DNA from: UBA7396 sp964404065
GTDB taxonomy: Bacteria > Patescibacteriota > Gracilibacteria > BD1-5 > UBA6164
Direction of reading: 5' to 3'
NCBI GenBank assembly: GCA_964404065.1
Contig: CAYOIP010000009.1
Coordinates: forward strand, 1 to 28,106
Length of the DNA stretch: 28,106 nt
Part shown: positions 1 through 10,134 of the stretch, piece by piece
How the letters are laid out: each line of letters begins with the position of its first letter
Numbering within the stretch: the stretch's first letter is position 1
Translations under genes and position numbers: made by a program
The notes under the pieces: generated by a model
Seen by the model: the letters and a program-made list of their open reading frames with translations, nothing else
Databases searched by the model: none
Told to the model about the DNA's origin: nothing

Positions 1-943
1 CACTTATGGAATGAGATAATTATTTAACTATATTACCTCAAACTTATGCTGAAGACTTAACAACAAGAAATCCAAAAAGTATATGAAATAATGTATGAAT
101 AATATTAAATACAGATAATACAATACCAACAACAAATATAGAATCATACTCATGAACTACAAATTATTATTTTCAAATAATGAAAGTATAACATCAAGTT
201 GAAATACAATATTTTCAAATATATATAACAGAAGAGATGATTTAACAAATAATAAAACTTATGCTAGCTTAGATGATAGTTTAGTCGGGTATTGGGATAT
301 GGAGACTTTAACTTGAACCTTACTTAAAGATTTGAGTAAGTATCATAATGACTGAACTTGTTATAACTGAGCAACACCAGTAACTTGCTGAACTGCTTGA
401 AGTTGACCTCAAATAGTAGCTTGAAATTGAAAAACTTGAAAAGCTATGAATTTTGATGGAGTGGATGATTGGGTTGATTTATGAAATTCTAGTTATTTAC
501 AATTCGTTAATAATTATACAATTTTATTTTTTTTAAAAATAAATACTCAACAAAATACATATTTTGTTCCATTTTCAAAATGACATACCAATAGTTCTTG
601 AATGGTTTTTCAATGAAATATAAGTAATCCTAATTCATTTGTTTTTGCTTTTCCTTGAATATATGGATTTAATTATACATATAATAATATAGTTGATAAT
701 AATAATTTTTTAAGTATTCAAAAAAGTAGTATTTCTTGATTAAAATTATGATTAAATGGTGTTAAAATAAAAGAAAATACTAGTTTAAATTGAAATATAT
801 ATACAAATACTTATAATTTAAGTTTATGAAAAGATACAATAAATTCTGGTAGAAATTTTAACTGAATCATCGACGAAGTTCGTATCTACAACCGTGCTTT
901 ATCTGATAGTGAAATAAGAGAATTGTATAATGCTACGAAATAA
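1..943 (+). CDS. Pilin/LamG-domain surface protein, C-terminal part, apparent frameshift near 170
   Basis: This is the 3' part of a gene that enters from the left edge. From base 170 to the TAA at 941 the reading frame gives a concanavalin A/LamG-like domain: VGYWDMETLTG, AMNFDGVDDWVDLG, and the typical ending IDEVRIYNRALSDSEIRELY. Upstream, the sense frame is a different one (codons from base 3, ending in TAA at 189-191) and reads NVGIILNTDNTIPTTNIES, resembling the middle of CPR pilin-like proteins that carry a LamG tail. The two halves join at a TTTT run at 170-173, consistent with one missing base (true frameshift or assembly error). Alternatively the second part starts at ATG 152 as a separate gene. 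TGA glycines are frequent in both parts. LamG domains bind sugars or proteins outside the cell, so a surface adhesin role is inferred. Confidence 0.7.
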
Positions 944-946
944 GAG

Positions 947-979
947 AAAAACTCTCCCTTGCAAAAGGGGGAGTTTTTT
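947..979 (+). terminator. Rho-independent terminator of the LamG gene
   Basis: A hairpin pairs AACTCTCCC (950-958) with GGGGGAGTT (967-975) around an 8-base loop and is followed by a T run. It starts 6 bases after the stop codon. It is conspicuously GC-rich for this genome. Confidence 0.8.
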
Positions 980-1015
980 ATATAATGATATTAAATTTAA
1001 AATATAATAAAAAAT

Positions 1016-1273
1016 ATGAATCAAGAAGAATTAAATAAATTATTAAATGATAATAAAGATTTATTTTGGGATGTAAAAGATATAAATAAACTTGATGAAA
1101 TAGCAATTGAAGAAAGGTTTTTAAAATATTGAAACTGGAAAAATATACTAACTCTTATAAAAATATATTGAAAAAAAACTTTTAAAAATATTTTTTTAGA
1201 AATACAAAATAAACCAAGATGTGATTTATCAAAAAAAACTATTAATTTTTTTAATATATATTTAGATGTATAA
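1016..1273 (+). CDS. Small putative antitoxin (DUF6922-like)
   Basis: An 85-residue protein beginning MNQEELNKLLNDNKDLFWDV. The segment LFWDV..INKLD....EERFLKYGNWKNI and the ending TINFFNIYLDV resemble the small proteins (DUF6922-like) found directly upstream of AbiEii-type nucleotidyltransferases. Its stop overlaps the start of the downstream toxin-like gene by 8 bases, so the two are translationally coupled. The family match is from memory of the motif pattern; the antitoxin role is inferred from the pairing. No Shine-Dalgarno motif precedes the ATG; a TATAAT at 1003-1008 lies so close to the start that the transcript could be nearly leaderless. Confidence 0.65.
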
Positions 1274-1877
1274 AAATATATTATATGAAAATCAAATTAA
1301 ATTATTAAAAATTTTGGAAATTTTTAATAAAGACTTTTATATGGCTTGATGAACTGCTATTGCTTTACAATTATGACATAGAAAAAGTTTAGATTTTGAC
1401 TTATTTTCAAAAAAAGAAATTGATATCTCAAAAATAATTACAAAACTAAAAAGTAATTGATTTGAAATTAATAAAACATTAGTTGAAAACAAAAAAGAAG
1501 AATTTACAATAATTATTTCTTGAGTGAAAATAACTTTTTTATATTATCCTTTTGATATAGAAAATAAAGAAATATTTGAATGAATTAGCTTACCAAGTAT
1601 AGAAATATTATGTGCTATGAAATTTTATACACTTTGAAGAAGATGAAAATGGAAAGATTATGTAGATATTTATTCAATATTAAAAAAATGATATAAATTT
1701 AAAGATATTTCACTTTTAACTGAAAAAATTTTTGCTTGATGATATAATGAAAAACTTTTAAGAGAACAGCTTTGCTATTATGAAGATATAGATTATACTG
1801 AAGAAGTTGAATATATATGAGATGAAATTAATAAAGAAGAAATTAAGAATTTTCTTATAAATATTGCAAAAAATTAA
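1266..1877 (+). CDS. AbiEii/AbiGii-family nucleotidyltransferase toxin
   Basis: A 203-residue protein of the nucleotidyltransferase-fold AbiEii/AbiGii toxin family. Near the N-terminus it has MAGGTAIALQLGHRKSLDFD: the GG strand-loop motif at residues 28-29 and the catalytic D-x-D pair at D43/D45. A second family motif, RGKWKDYVDIY, contains K130/D131. Members of this family act as toxins of type IV toxin-antitoxin or abortive-infection systems, probably by transferring nucleotides to tRNA or a protein. ATG 1266 lies inside the end of the upstream partner gene; it was chosen because the frame is open from there and gives the family's usual N-terminal length. TGA encodes glycine at the motif positions (GCT TGA TGA ACT). 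The gene ends with TAA at 1875 and meets the dnaG end after 45 bases. Confidence 0.8.
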
Positions 1878-1922
1878 AAATTTTCAATGAGACTGTGTAA
1901 ATAGGAACAATAAAAGTTGTTT

Positions 1923-3596
1923 CTATTTTTTTATTTTTAAAAGTTCTTTATATTCTTCCAAAGCTTTTCCATCCCCGGAATTAATTCTATTTTTTAGTTC
2001 AGTCTCAACTTCTTTAATTGTATTTTTATTTAGTTTATCTATAGTTTTTAGTATAATATTTTCAATTTTATCATCATTTTTTACAACAGCATTTTCTATT
2101 TGAGCTTTTATTTCAAGCGCTTCATCATTTTGAGAAATTCATAAATATTTATTTTTCTTTCAAAGTTCAAAAGAATTTATTACTCAAATTCATGACTTTA
2201 AAATACTTTTTAAATCTTCACTTAAATATTTTTCAAACTTTATATTTTTTTTGATAAAATCAATTTTTTCAGGATATTTTATCGCGTAACCTATAACTAA
2301 ATCCTCACTTGTTAGTTTATCTTTTTTTGAAACTTGAAATTCATCCTCTCTTTTTGCCAATTTTGTTTTATTGTATTCTAAATAAATTACATCAAGTTTT
2401 ATATCCAGTCTTTTTGAAATTTCTCTTAAATAAAAATCTTTTTCAACATTGTCTTGATAGTTTTTAACAATTTCTAAAAGTTTTTTTAACAATTCTTTTT
2501 TATCTAGATAACTATCCTGAGTTTGCATCATTTTTAGAGCAAATCAGATAGGAGATAGAGCATTTTTTATACAATTTTCAAAATCTCATCATCATTTTAT
2601 AAATTCATCTGGATCTTTAGCTCAATTAAGCAAAATAATACGAATTTCTAAATCTTTATTTTTTAGCATTTCAATTGATAAATTTGTTGCATTTCTTCAA
2701 GCGTCATCATTATCAAAACAAAGATAGATTTTTTTAGTTAGTTTTTTTATCACTCAAATATGTTTTTCTGTTAATGCTGTTCAGCTTACACAAACTGCAT
2801 TTTTGTATCATGCTTGATGCAAAGAAATAGTATCCATATACCCTTCTGTGATTATTATGAAATCTTTTTTTGTTATTTCACTTCTTGCTTCAAAAAGTCA
2901 GTATAAAATAGAAGATTTATCATAAATTTGTGATGATGGAGAGTTTAGATATTTTGGTTCTCCGGCATTAATTATTCTTCCAGCAAGAGCAACTATATCT
3001 CATCTTTGATTTTTTATAGGAAAAATAACTCTTCCAATAAATTTATCTTTTTTAGTTTTTATATCTAAAAAAACATTACTTTCCGAGATTAAATTATCAT
3101 CATAATTTTTACTTTTTAGATATCAGTAAAGTTCTACTCAAGAGTCAGCATATCAAAAATCAAATGAATTTATAGTTTCATTTGTAAGTCATCTATCAAG
3201 TAGGTATTTTTGAATTTGAGGAGAATTATTTAAAGACTTTTTATAATAATTTACTATATCACGAAAAAGAGAATAAATATTTTTTTTATGTTCTTCTTTT
3301 TCTCTATCATAATTTGCAATTCTTACTCAAGTGATTGAAGAAAGTATTTCTAGAGCTTCTCTAAAATCACAATTTTCTACATCCATGATGAATTTTAAAG
3401 GTCATCATCACCTATGACATCAAAAACAATGAGCAATTTGTTTAGAAGGGCTTATTATGAAACTTGGAGTTTTTTCGTTGTGTCCAGGAAATGGACAAAG
3501 AGCTTTGTAATTTGCTCAAGCTTTTTTTAAATTTGTGTATCTTTTCACAAGTTCAACTATGTCTATACTCGATTCTAATTCTTCTATTGAAGCCAT
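1923..3596 (-). CDS. dnaG: DNA primase DnaG
   Basis: A 557-residue primase that makes RNA primers at the replication fork. Domain order: N-terminal zinc-binding domain with C34, H39, C57 and C60; catalytic core with the Toprim motif TEGYMD (E251) and the acidic metal site CFDNDDAG (D295, D297, D298); then a helical C-terminal, helicase-binding region. The zinc site reads CPFPGHNEKTPSF, so the spacing is C-x4-H rather than the usual C-x2-H. The start MASIEELESSIDIVELV matches the typical DnaG N-terminus. The stop is TAG. An upstream minus-strand gene is separated from it by a terminator hairpin, so dnaG probably has its own promoter between 3597 and 3640. Confidence 0.95.
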
Positions 3597-3638
3597 AACT
3601 TTTAACTAAAGTATTATTTGATTTTCAGTGTATGAGTT

Positions 3639-3671
3639 TTAAAAAAAAAGTAAAGATTTTTCTTTACTTTT
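3639..3671 (-). terminator. Terminator between the 127-aa gene and dnaG
   Basis: Read on the minus strand, AAAGTAAAG (3670-3662) pairs with CTTTACTTT (3655-3647) around a short A/T loop, followed by a T run. The stem begins in the stop codon of the upstream minus-strand gene. Confidence 0.7.
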
Positions 3672-4053
3672 ATGCTAAGTTCGTGATTATTTCTGGTGTA
3701 GTATGGTTATAAAATCAAGCTTGAATTTCACGTTTATCCATTTTACTCATTTCATCTATCATTTTTAAAAGTTCTAAAATTTGTTTTATATCATCGCTTC
3801 TATCTTTTAGGAAATCATTTTCTACTCTTAAAAAATCAAAAATATAATTCCTATAAAGTCTTCTTTCTTCAAGTGAAAATTCCATGAAATTTGTCCAGAA
3901 AATAGCCTTTTTTACATTTTCAGTTTTGCTATTTAGTCTTTCTTTTAAATAATCTTCAAATAATGGATTTAATTTTTCTTTCATTATTTCTAATTTTCTT
4001 TCTAATATTTCTTCTTGGGAAATAAATTCTATATCAGTAGTTGGATTAATCAT
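3670..4053 (-). CDS. Unknown conserved-looking helical protein, 127 aa
   Basis: A charged, mostly helical 127-residue protein starting MINPTTDIEFISQEEILERK and ending HTTPEIITNLA. One in-frame TGA (glycine) interrupts it under the standard code at 3715. It has no membrane segment or signal peptide and I do not recognise the family. It lies upstream of dnaG in the same direction but is separated from it by a terminator hairpin, and it is divergent from the thymidylate kinase gene. In many bacteria rpoD neighbours dnaG, but nothing here resembles a sigma factor. Confidence 0.7.
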
Positions 4054-4154
4054 ATCTTATTTTTATTACTTAAATTTTATTCATTTTATCACAAAAACTT
4101 TTATTTTGCAAAAAATGATTATACTTTTTAAAATTAGAATTTAAATTATTTATT

Positions 4155-4808
4155 ATGTTTATAGTTATAGACTGAATTGACTGAAGTTGAAAATGAACCC
4201 AAGTTGAACTTGTAAAAAAACACTTAGAAAATTTATGAAAAAAAGTAAAAGTTTTAGATTATCCGAGATATGGTGAAAAATCAGCTTTTATGGTAGAAAA
4301 ATACCTAAATTGAGAATATGGCAAAAGTATTTCTCCAAAGTTAGCTTCAATTTTTTATGCAATTGATAGATATGATTCTAGTTTTGATTTGAGAAAAGAT
4401 TTTGAAAAATATGATTACATAATTTCAAATCGTTATGTTTCAGCAAATATGATTCATCAAGCTGGAAAAATAGAGGATGATAAAGAAGCAAAAGAATTTT
4501 TAGATTGGCTTTATGATTTAGAATATAATATTTTTGGAATTCCTGTTCCGGATAAAGTAATATTTCTAAATGTTACTCCAGATATTTCACAAAAATTAGT
4601 TCTCCAAAAAGCCGAGAGAGAATATCTAAAATGATGAAAAAAAATGGATTTGCATGAAGAAGATAAAAATCACCTAACAAATGCTCGGTGAAAAGCTATG
4701 AAAATCGTCTCTATGTATGATGATTGGGTAAAGATAGATTGTGTAGAGAATTGAGATATTTTACCGATAGATGTGATTACTGGTAAGATTTTAAAAGAAA
4801 TTTTATAA
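4155..4808 (+). CDS. tmk: Thymidylate kinase
   Basis: A 217-residue dTMP kinase that phosphorylates dTMP to dTDP in dTTP synthesis. The P-loop is IDGIDGSGKGTQ (residues 5-16), with four glycines written as TGA. Next come LDYPRYGE, in the position of the F/YPRYG substrate-binding motif, and AIDRYDSS, matching the DR(Y/H) motif that contacts dTMP. The end, NGDILPIDVITGKILKEIL, is also typical. Length is normal. It forms an apparent operon with the YraN-like gene, whose ATG follows after 3 bases. It contains one of only three CGG/CGA codons in the window (residue 178). Confidence 0.92.
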
Positions 4809-4811
4809 TTT

Positions 4812-5165
4812 ATGAAAAAATCCTGAGATAAAGCTGAACTTTTGGCTATAGAATATTTAAAGAAAAATGGTTATAAGTTAATAGAAACAAATTTCAAATT
4901 TTCTATTTTTTGAGAAATAGATTTAATTTGTAGTTTCCAAGATTTAACAATTTTTATAGAGGTAAAATATAGAAGTAATGATAAATTTGGGGAATGAATT
5001 GAGAGTATCTGAAAATCAAAAAAGCTAAAACTTTTAAAAACTATTGAGTATTTTTGTGTTTGACATCATATCAATTTTGAGAAAATTCGTTTTGATGTAA
5101 TTTCTATTACAAAAGAGGAAAAATCATATAAATTAGTTCATTATAAAAATCAAAGTCTCATATAG
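4812..5165 (+). CDS. YraN/UPF0102 family endonuclease-like protein
   Basis: A 117-residue protein of the UPF0102 (YraN) family, a restriction-endonuclease-like fold. The motif sequence fits: KAELLAIEYLKKNGYKLIE, then FGEIDLIC and LTIFIEVKYRSNDKFG, giving the E...GEIDLI...EVK active-site pattern. The family is linked to DNA or Holliday-junction processing, but its exact role is uncertain. It starts 3 bases after tmk and ends with TAG, 34 bases from the convergent ABC-transporter gene. Confidence 0.88.
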
Positions 5166-5199
5166 ATTATCTACAAAGTTCGAAGTTTTTTAGAAATTT

Positions 5200-5880
5200 C
5201 TATATAATTTTTCAATCTTTTAGACGAATAATTCTATCACTATATTTTGCATTTTCAGCATTATGAGTAACCATTATAATGGTTTTTCAATCTTTTTTTA
5301 ATTCTTGCAAAAGCTTCATAACTTCGTCTCAAGTTTGACTATCAAGTGCTCAGGTTGGTTCATCAGCCAAAATTATGTCAGGATTATTTATCATACTTCT
5401 AGCTATAGCTGTTCTTTGTTTTTGTCACCCAGAAAGAGCTGAAGGTTTATAGTTTATCCTATCTTTTAGTCATAATTTTTCTATTAAATTCATAGCATTT
5501 TTTAATTTTTCATTTTTAGGTATATTTGAATAAATTACTGGAAATAATACATTTTCTAAAACTGTTAAATTTGGAAGCAAATAAAATTGTTGAAAAATAA
5601 ATCATATTTTCATATTTCTCACATAAGACAGAGAAAAATCATCTTTTATAGTAGATATATCATCTCATAGTAAAAAATATTGTCCAGCAGTCAGTTTATA
5701 AAGGCATCAAATTATGTTTAAAAGAGTTGATTTTCAACTTCAACTTTCTCACATAAGGCTTACAAATTCTCAAGGAAATATTTCTAAATTTATTCATTTT
5801 AAAACTGGTATCTCTGTCCCATCTTCTAAATAAAATGATTTATGAATGTTTTTTAGATTTATTATTGAATTTTTTGTCAT
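5200..5880 (-). CDS. MacB/LolD-type ABC transporter ATPase
   Basis: A 226-residue ATP-binding subunit of the MacB/LolD class. Walker A is GESGSGKST (residues 44-52), the signature is ALSGGQKQRTAIARSM, Walker B is DIILADEPTGALDSQTG, and the switch histidine lies in MVTHNAE. The TGALD variant of the D-loop is characteristic of LolD/MacB-type ATPases. It is the last gene of a three-gene minus-strand operon after the adaptor and permease, 26 bases from the permease stop. It would power export of a peptide, lipoprotein or toxic compound across the membrane; the substrate is unknown. The stop is TAG. Confidence 0.93.
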
Positions 5881-5906
5881 AAATTATTTAATTATTAATT
5901 TAATTT

Positions 5907-7082
5907 TTATTCCAAAGCACTTACTATTTCAAGTTCTGAAGCTCTTTTTGCAGGAGATATTCAAAATATTATTCAAATAATTATTCAAAACATAAAAGCA
6001 AATAAATCTCAAAATAAACTTCAAACAAGTTTTATTTCACTAAATTGATTGATTAGATATATTATGCCTTCTCATAACAAAACTCCAATAATTCATCAAA
6101 TAACAGTTAAAGAAATTGATTCAACTAGAAATTGTGTAATTATATCTTTTTTTGTAGCTCAAATGGCTCTAGAAATACCTATTTCTTTTTTTCTTTCTGC
6201 AACGGAAGCAAACATGATATTCATTATTCAAATCCCGGAAACTATCAAAATAATTGTTGCAACTCAAATGAGTAAAAAACTAATAGCACTTGTAATCATT
6301 TGAACAGCTTGTATCATAGATTTTTGTTCATATACATTAAAATCATCACTATCTCATCTTTTTAGATTATTGTAACTTCTAATTAATTTTCTTACATCTT
6401 CTACAGCTAAAGATACAGTTTCTAAATCACTAACTTGTAAAAATAATATCATCATTCATGAGTCTCATAAAATTGATTCCTCAGCAGTTGTGTATGGTAA
6501 TATAACTGAATCGTTAAAGGAAAATCATCATATTGAAGGTAGATCATCAACCACTCATATGATTTTGAATTTTTTTCTATCAATAGAAATACTTTTTCCT
6601 AAGACATTTTCATCTCAAAATAATATTTTATCAATAACTCATTTTCAAATTACTGCTACTTTTGCTTTTGAACTAACATCTTCTTTTGAAATAAATACTC
6701 AAGTTTTCATAGAAAAATTAAGTAAATCTAGAAATTTTTCATTACTTCAAAGTACATTGAAATCTTTTGCTTCGTTTTCATAACTTATTATAGATTTCCC
6801 ATACATCATTTGTGATCAGGAAGTTATATATTTTGAATCTTGTAAAATCCTATCTAAATATTCTCATTTAAGTTTTGATTTTAAACTACTTGGCTCAACT
6901 ATTACGCTATTAACATTTAAAAATTTAAGTTGTTCTTTGATTAAATAATCAACTCAATTTCAAATAGCATTTACTAAAATTATTGTAAATACTCAAATAA
7001 TTATTCATAAAATTGATAAAGAACTTCTTGTTTTATTGAGTTTTATATTTTTTATTCAAAACAACACTATATCTTTTAACAT
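5907..7082 (-). CDS. MacB-like ABC transporter permease
   Basis: A 391-residue permease with the FtsX/MacB architecture: N-terminal membrane helix (SSLSILGIIIGVFTIILVNA), a large extracytoplasmic MacB core domain (about residues 45-265), and three C-terminal helices. The last part includes the conserved GIGIMNIMFASVAERKKEIG, IGATKKDIITQFLVES and the ending ISPAKRASELEIVSALE, all hallmarks of the family. It lies between the adaptor gene (9 bases upstream) and the ATPase gene, which completes a MacAB-like exporter. Many glycines in the membrane helices are TGA. Confidence 0.92.
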
Positions 7083-7091
7083 AAGAAAAAA

Positions 7092-9089
7092 TTACTCTAC
7101 TAAAATTTCATCTCAAGCTTTAACTCATCATAAAACTTGTGTTTCAATTCAGTTAGAAATTCATATATCTATATATCTTTTTTCTTGAGATTTTAAAGTC
7201 ACATAATTTTTATTATCTTCTTTTTTAATAGCTTTATTTGGTATAATTAAATGACTTTTTAAATCATTTGTAATATAATCAATTGATATACTCATTCAAT
7301 CTTTTATTTTTCATTTTTCATCATTAAAAGTTACGATAACTTTATATTCTATTACTCAATTTTCATCAACTTGAGATTTATCAGAAATAAAACTAACTAT
7401 TCAAGTCATAGTGTAATTATCAATACTATCTAGACTTAAATCTACGTTTTGTCACACAAAAACTTTAGGAATATTTAATTCTTCTACAAAACTTTCTATA
7501 TAAAAACTATTTTTAGTATTTATTTTTACAAAGTTATTTGTTTGATTTAAAGTTTCTCAAGGTTTAAATCAAATATCATAAATATATCAATCAACATTTG
7601 AAAATAATTTACTATCTTTTAATTTTTCTTTTGCAATTTCTAAATCATTTTTAGCACCTTCCAAGGCTTTTTTATATGGTTCTAGTTGCACATTAGTTGG
7701 TAGGGAAACCATTTCATTGTATTTTGCCTTAGTTAAATCATAATTTTTTTTCAGAATTTCTACTTGATTTGTTAAATCAGTTTTGTTTCTATCATAATTT
7801 AATTTTGCTAAATTATATTCATTTATTGCTATTTCAAGATTTTTTTTAATTTGATTAATTTGAGTTTCATAATTTGTTTTGGCAATATCATAATCACTTT
7901 GAGCCTTTGTAAGTTGTCAATTTATAGTTGTGATTTTGTTTTTTTGTTCTTCTAGTTTGATATCTTTAGAGGTATATTCATAATCTAGAGATTGTTTTAG
8001 AGAAATAAATTGACTATAATTTTGTTTTAATGTTTGAAGATATCATTGGAATTTTTCTTTTAAAGAATTTATTTCTGTTTGAGAAAGACTATTTGAAGGA
8101 ATTGTATTATCTAAAACTAAAATAATTTTATTTATCAAATCTTCCATATTTGAAGCAAAAATTTCAAAATTAGAAAAATCAGATGCAAAATTATCTTTAT
8201 TTTCTATAAAATCATTGTTTAGTTTTGAAAATAGATTTTCACTTTCAGTTTTATAAGCAGAATTTTTTGCAGATAGATACATTTCATAACTATCGTTTAG
8301 ATTTTTTTTAGATTCAGTTACTCACAAAAATTCATCAATTTCTAATAAATATTTACCAAAATAAGTATTTATGTAATTAATTTTATCAGTAATATTTTGT
8401 TTTAAATTAGAGATTTTATTATCTTCATCTTTTGTTATTAATAAAAGATTTGAATTTTCTATTTCAAGAGATTTTTGAGTGTTATCTAGAGAAATTTTTA
8501 GTGTATCTAAATTATCTTTTAGAGATTTTATAGAAATTTGATTTTGAAGTTTTGATGATTCTAATTTATCAGATGCCGTTTCTAGGGTTTTTTCTATAAT
8601 TAAATTTTGAGATTCAAGTTGAGATGTAGAATTATCTACTAGAGCTTTATTATAATCAAGTTCTTTTTTTGCTAAATAAATATTTTCTTTTGAAAGAGAT
8701 TTTTCTTTTGCTTCTAGGTTTGCTTGCATAGTTTGCAAATTTATTTGAGCTTTTTGCAAATCTAGACTTAAATACTTATCATCAATGCTTGCAATTTCTT
8801 CTCAAATTTTTACTTCATCAGATACTTTTTTATAAACATTTTTTATATTTCAAGTTGTTTGGAAAGAAAGAGAAACTTGGTTATTTCAAACAATTTGTCA
8901 GTCAGCTAAAAAGCTGGTTTTTATATCTCAATAACTAACTAAATGATAATTTTTAATAATTTCTTGTTTGTTATAAAAAAAATTAAAATAAATAAAAACA
9001 CTGCAAATAACTAAAAAAATACTTCAAAACAAAATATATTTTTTTATTCAATTAGTTTTATTTTCTTGAATTTCTTTTAATACTCACAT
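7092..9089 (-). CDS. HlyD/MacA-like adaptor with very long coiled coil
   Basis: A 665-residue periplasmic-adaptor-like protein. Residues about 18-40 form one membrane anchor (YILFGSIFLVICSVFIYF). A first lipoyl/barrel half follows (LADGQIVGNNQVSLSFQTTG ... VKIGEEIASIDD). Then about 380 residues (roughly 105-485) of charged, Gln/Asn/Lys/Glu-rich heptad-like sequence make an exceptionally long coiled-coil hairpin. The second half returns with SNVDGYIYDIGFKPGETL, a beta-barrel region and VTLKSQEKRYIDIGISNGIE plus GVKAGDEILVE. MacA/HlyD proteins usually have 330-450 residues. Its ATG is followed directly by a TGA glycine codon. It heads the exporter operon. Confidence 0.88.
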
Positions 9090-9193
9090 AATTTGATATA
9101 TAATATATTAAGATTAGTTTTTTATTGTAAGACAATTTGCTTTTTAGTCAATTTTATTTTTATTTGCAAAATATTTTTTTTGAATAAGATAAG

Positions 9194-9215
9194 TTCTTAT
9201 TTTTAAATATAAGAA
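9194..9215 (+). repeat. Inverted repeat just upstream of the orphan gene start
   Basis: TTCTTAT (9194-9200) and ATAAGAA (9209-9215) form a 7-base perfect inverted repeat with an 8-base spacer, ending 3 bases before ATG 9219. It could be an operator or an mRNA hairpin that hides the start, but in AT-rich DNA it could also be chance. Confidence 0.35.
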
Positions 9216-9218
9216 TAT

Positions 9219-9758
9219 ATGATGTATTGAAATTTAAGCTGAAATTGAGAAGTTGTATTATTTACAAACGATTTATGAAATAAAGATAAATGAAATCCTT
9301 TTAGAGATTTTATTTATTGAGCTTGATTATTACTTAGAAAATGACCAGATTTTCAATTAAATTGAAGATTTAATAATTGAAAATGAATAAACAGTAATGA
9401 AGTTTGAAATTATGTTTGAACATTAGCTTTTTATGTATCTGAGATTATTTTATGAAATAATAATTATGAATTATTATTTGTTCGAGATTTTATTTATGCA
9501 CCTATATGAGATAATAATAGATTAATTTTACCAAATAAAGATATTGTAGCAATAAAAAAAGACACTTGATTATCACTAGATGATGAAAAATTTTTAATAG
9601 AGTATTATAAAAAACCACATTTATTACAAAATGAATTTCAAGATAGATATGGTTTAATACAAGAAAAAATCCAAGAGCATATTGTAGAAATGTGAGAAGC
9701 TATTAAATTAGACTTAAACTGAACAGGTTGAACATGATGACAAATAGAATTATTTTAA
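9219..9758 (+). CDS. Orphan protein of unknown function, 179 aa
   Basis: A 179-residue protein that I do not recognise; two adjacent ATGs (9219, 9222) follow an in-frame TAA. It begins MMYGNLSGNGEVVLFTNDLG, is glycine- and asparagine-rich in the first half (nearly all glycines are TGA) and ends NGTGGTGGQIELF. RDFIY occurs twice, at residues 29-33 and 89-93, as near-identical 15-base stretches 180 bases apart (AGA versus CGA for Arg), which suggests an internal duplication. It has no signal peptide or clear membrane helix. It converges with the Fur-like gene, leaving only 5 bases between stops. An inverted repeat precedes the start. Confidence 0.65.
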
Positions 9759-9763
9759 AAAAA

Positions 9764-10111
9764 TTATTTTTTAAATTTTCCAAAAACTTTTATATCAAAA
9801 TCCTGAGCTTCAAATCATTTAGGCAACGAAAAATCAGGAAATTTATCAATATCATAATCAATTATATCTCAAGTTATTTCATCAATTAGATGTATATGAG
9901 GATTTTTTGTTTTTTCAAAATAAGTTTTTTTACTTGCTCAAACGACTTTTCTTAAAGATCATTTTTCTGCTAGTTCTTCAACATTTCTATAAATTGATGA
10001 TTTTCATGCATTTGGATATTTTTTTGAAATAAACTCAAATATCTCATCAACAGTTAGATGTTTATTGTCACATAAATTGATTATATCTTGAGTGTAGAAA
10101 TGAGTTTTCAT
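9764..10111 (-). CDS. Fur-like transcriptional regulator with degenerate metal site
   Basis: A 115-residue protein with a Fur-type winged-helix domain: LTVDEIFEFISKKYPNAGKS, SSIYRNVEELAEKGSLRKV and YFEKTKNPHIHLIDEITGDI match the DNA-binding part and the hinge strand of Fur/PerR/Zur proteins. The usual HHHH(L/D)xC stretch is reduced to HIHLID, and no CxxC pair is present, so the structural zinc site is absent. The length is also short for Fur (130-150). It may act as a metal-independent repressor or bind metal through other residues; this is inference. It is convergent with the orphan gene. Confidence 0.75.
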
Positions 10112-10134
10112 AATATAAAGATAAGATGTAGTAA

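Noticed and set aside
5166..5202. Possible terminator between the YraN-like gene and the ABC ATPase gene
   Set aside because: Only a weak TAGAAATTTCTA palindrome without a clear T run.
6049..6783. Plus-strand open stretches at 6049-6303 and 6490-6783
   Set aside because: They lie antisense to the MacB-like permease, whose protein is clearly recognisable; they have no motif of their own.
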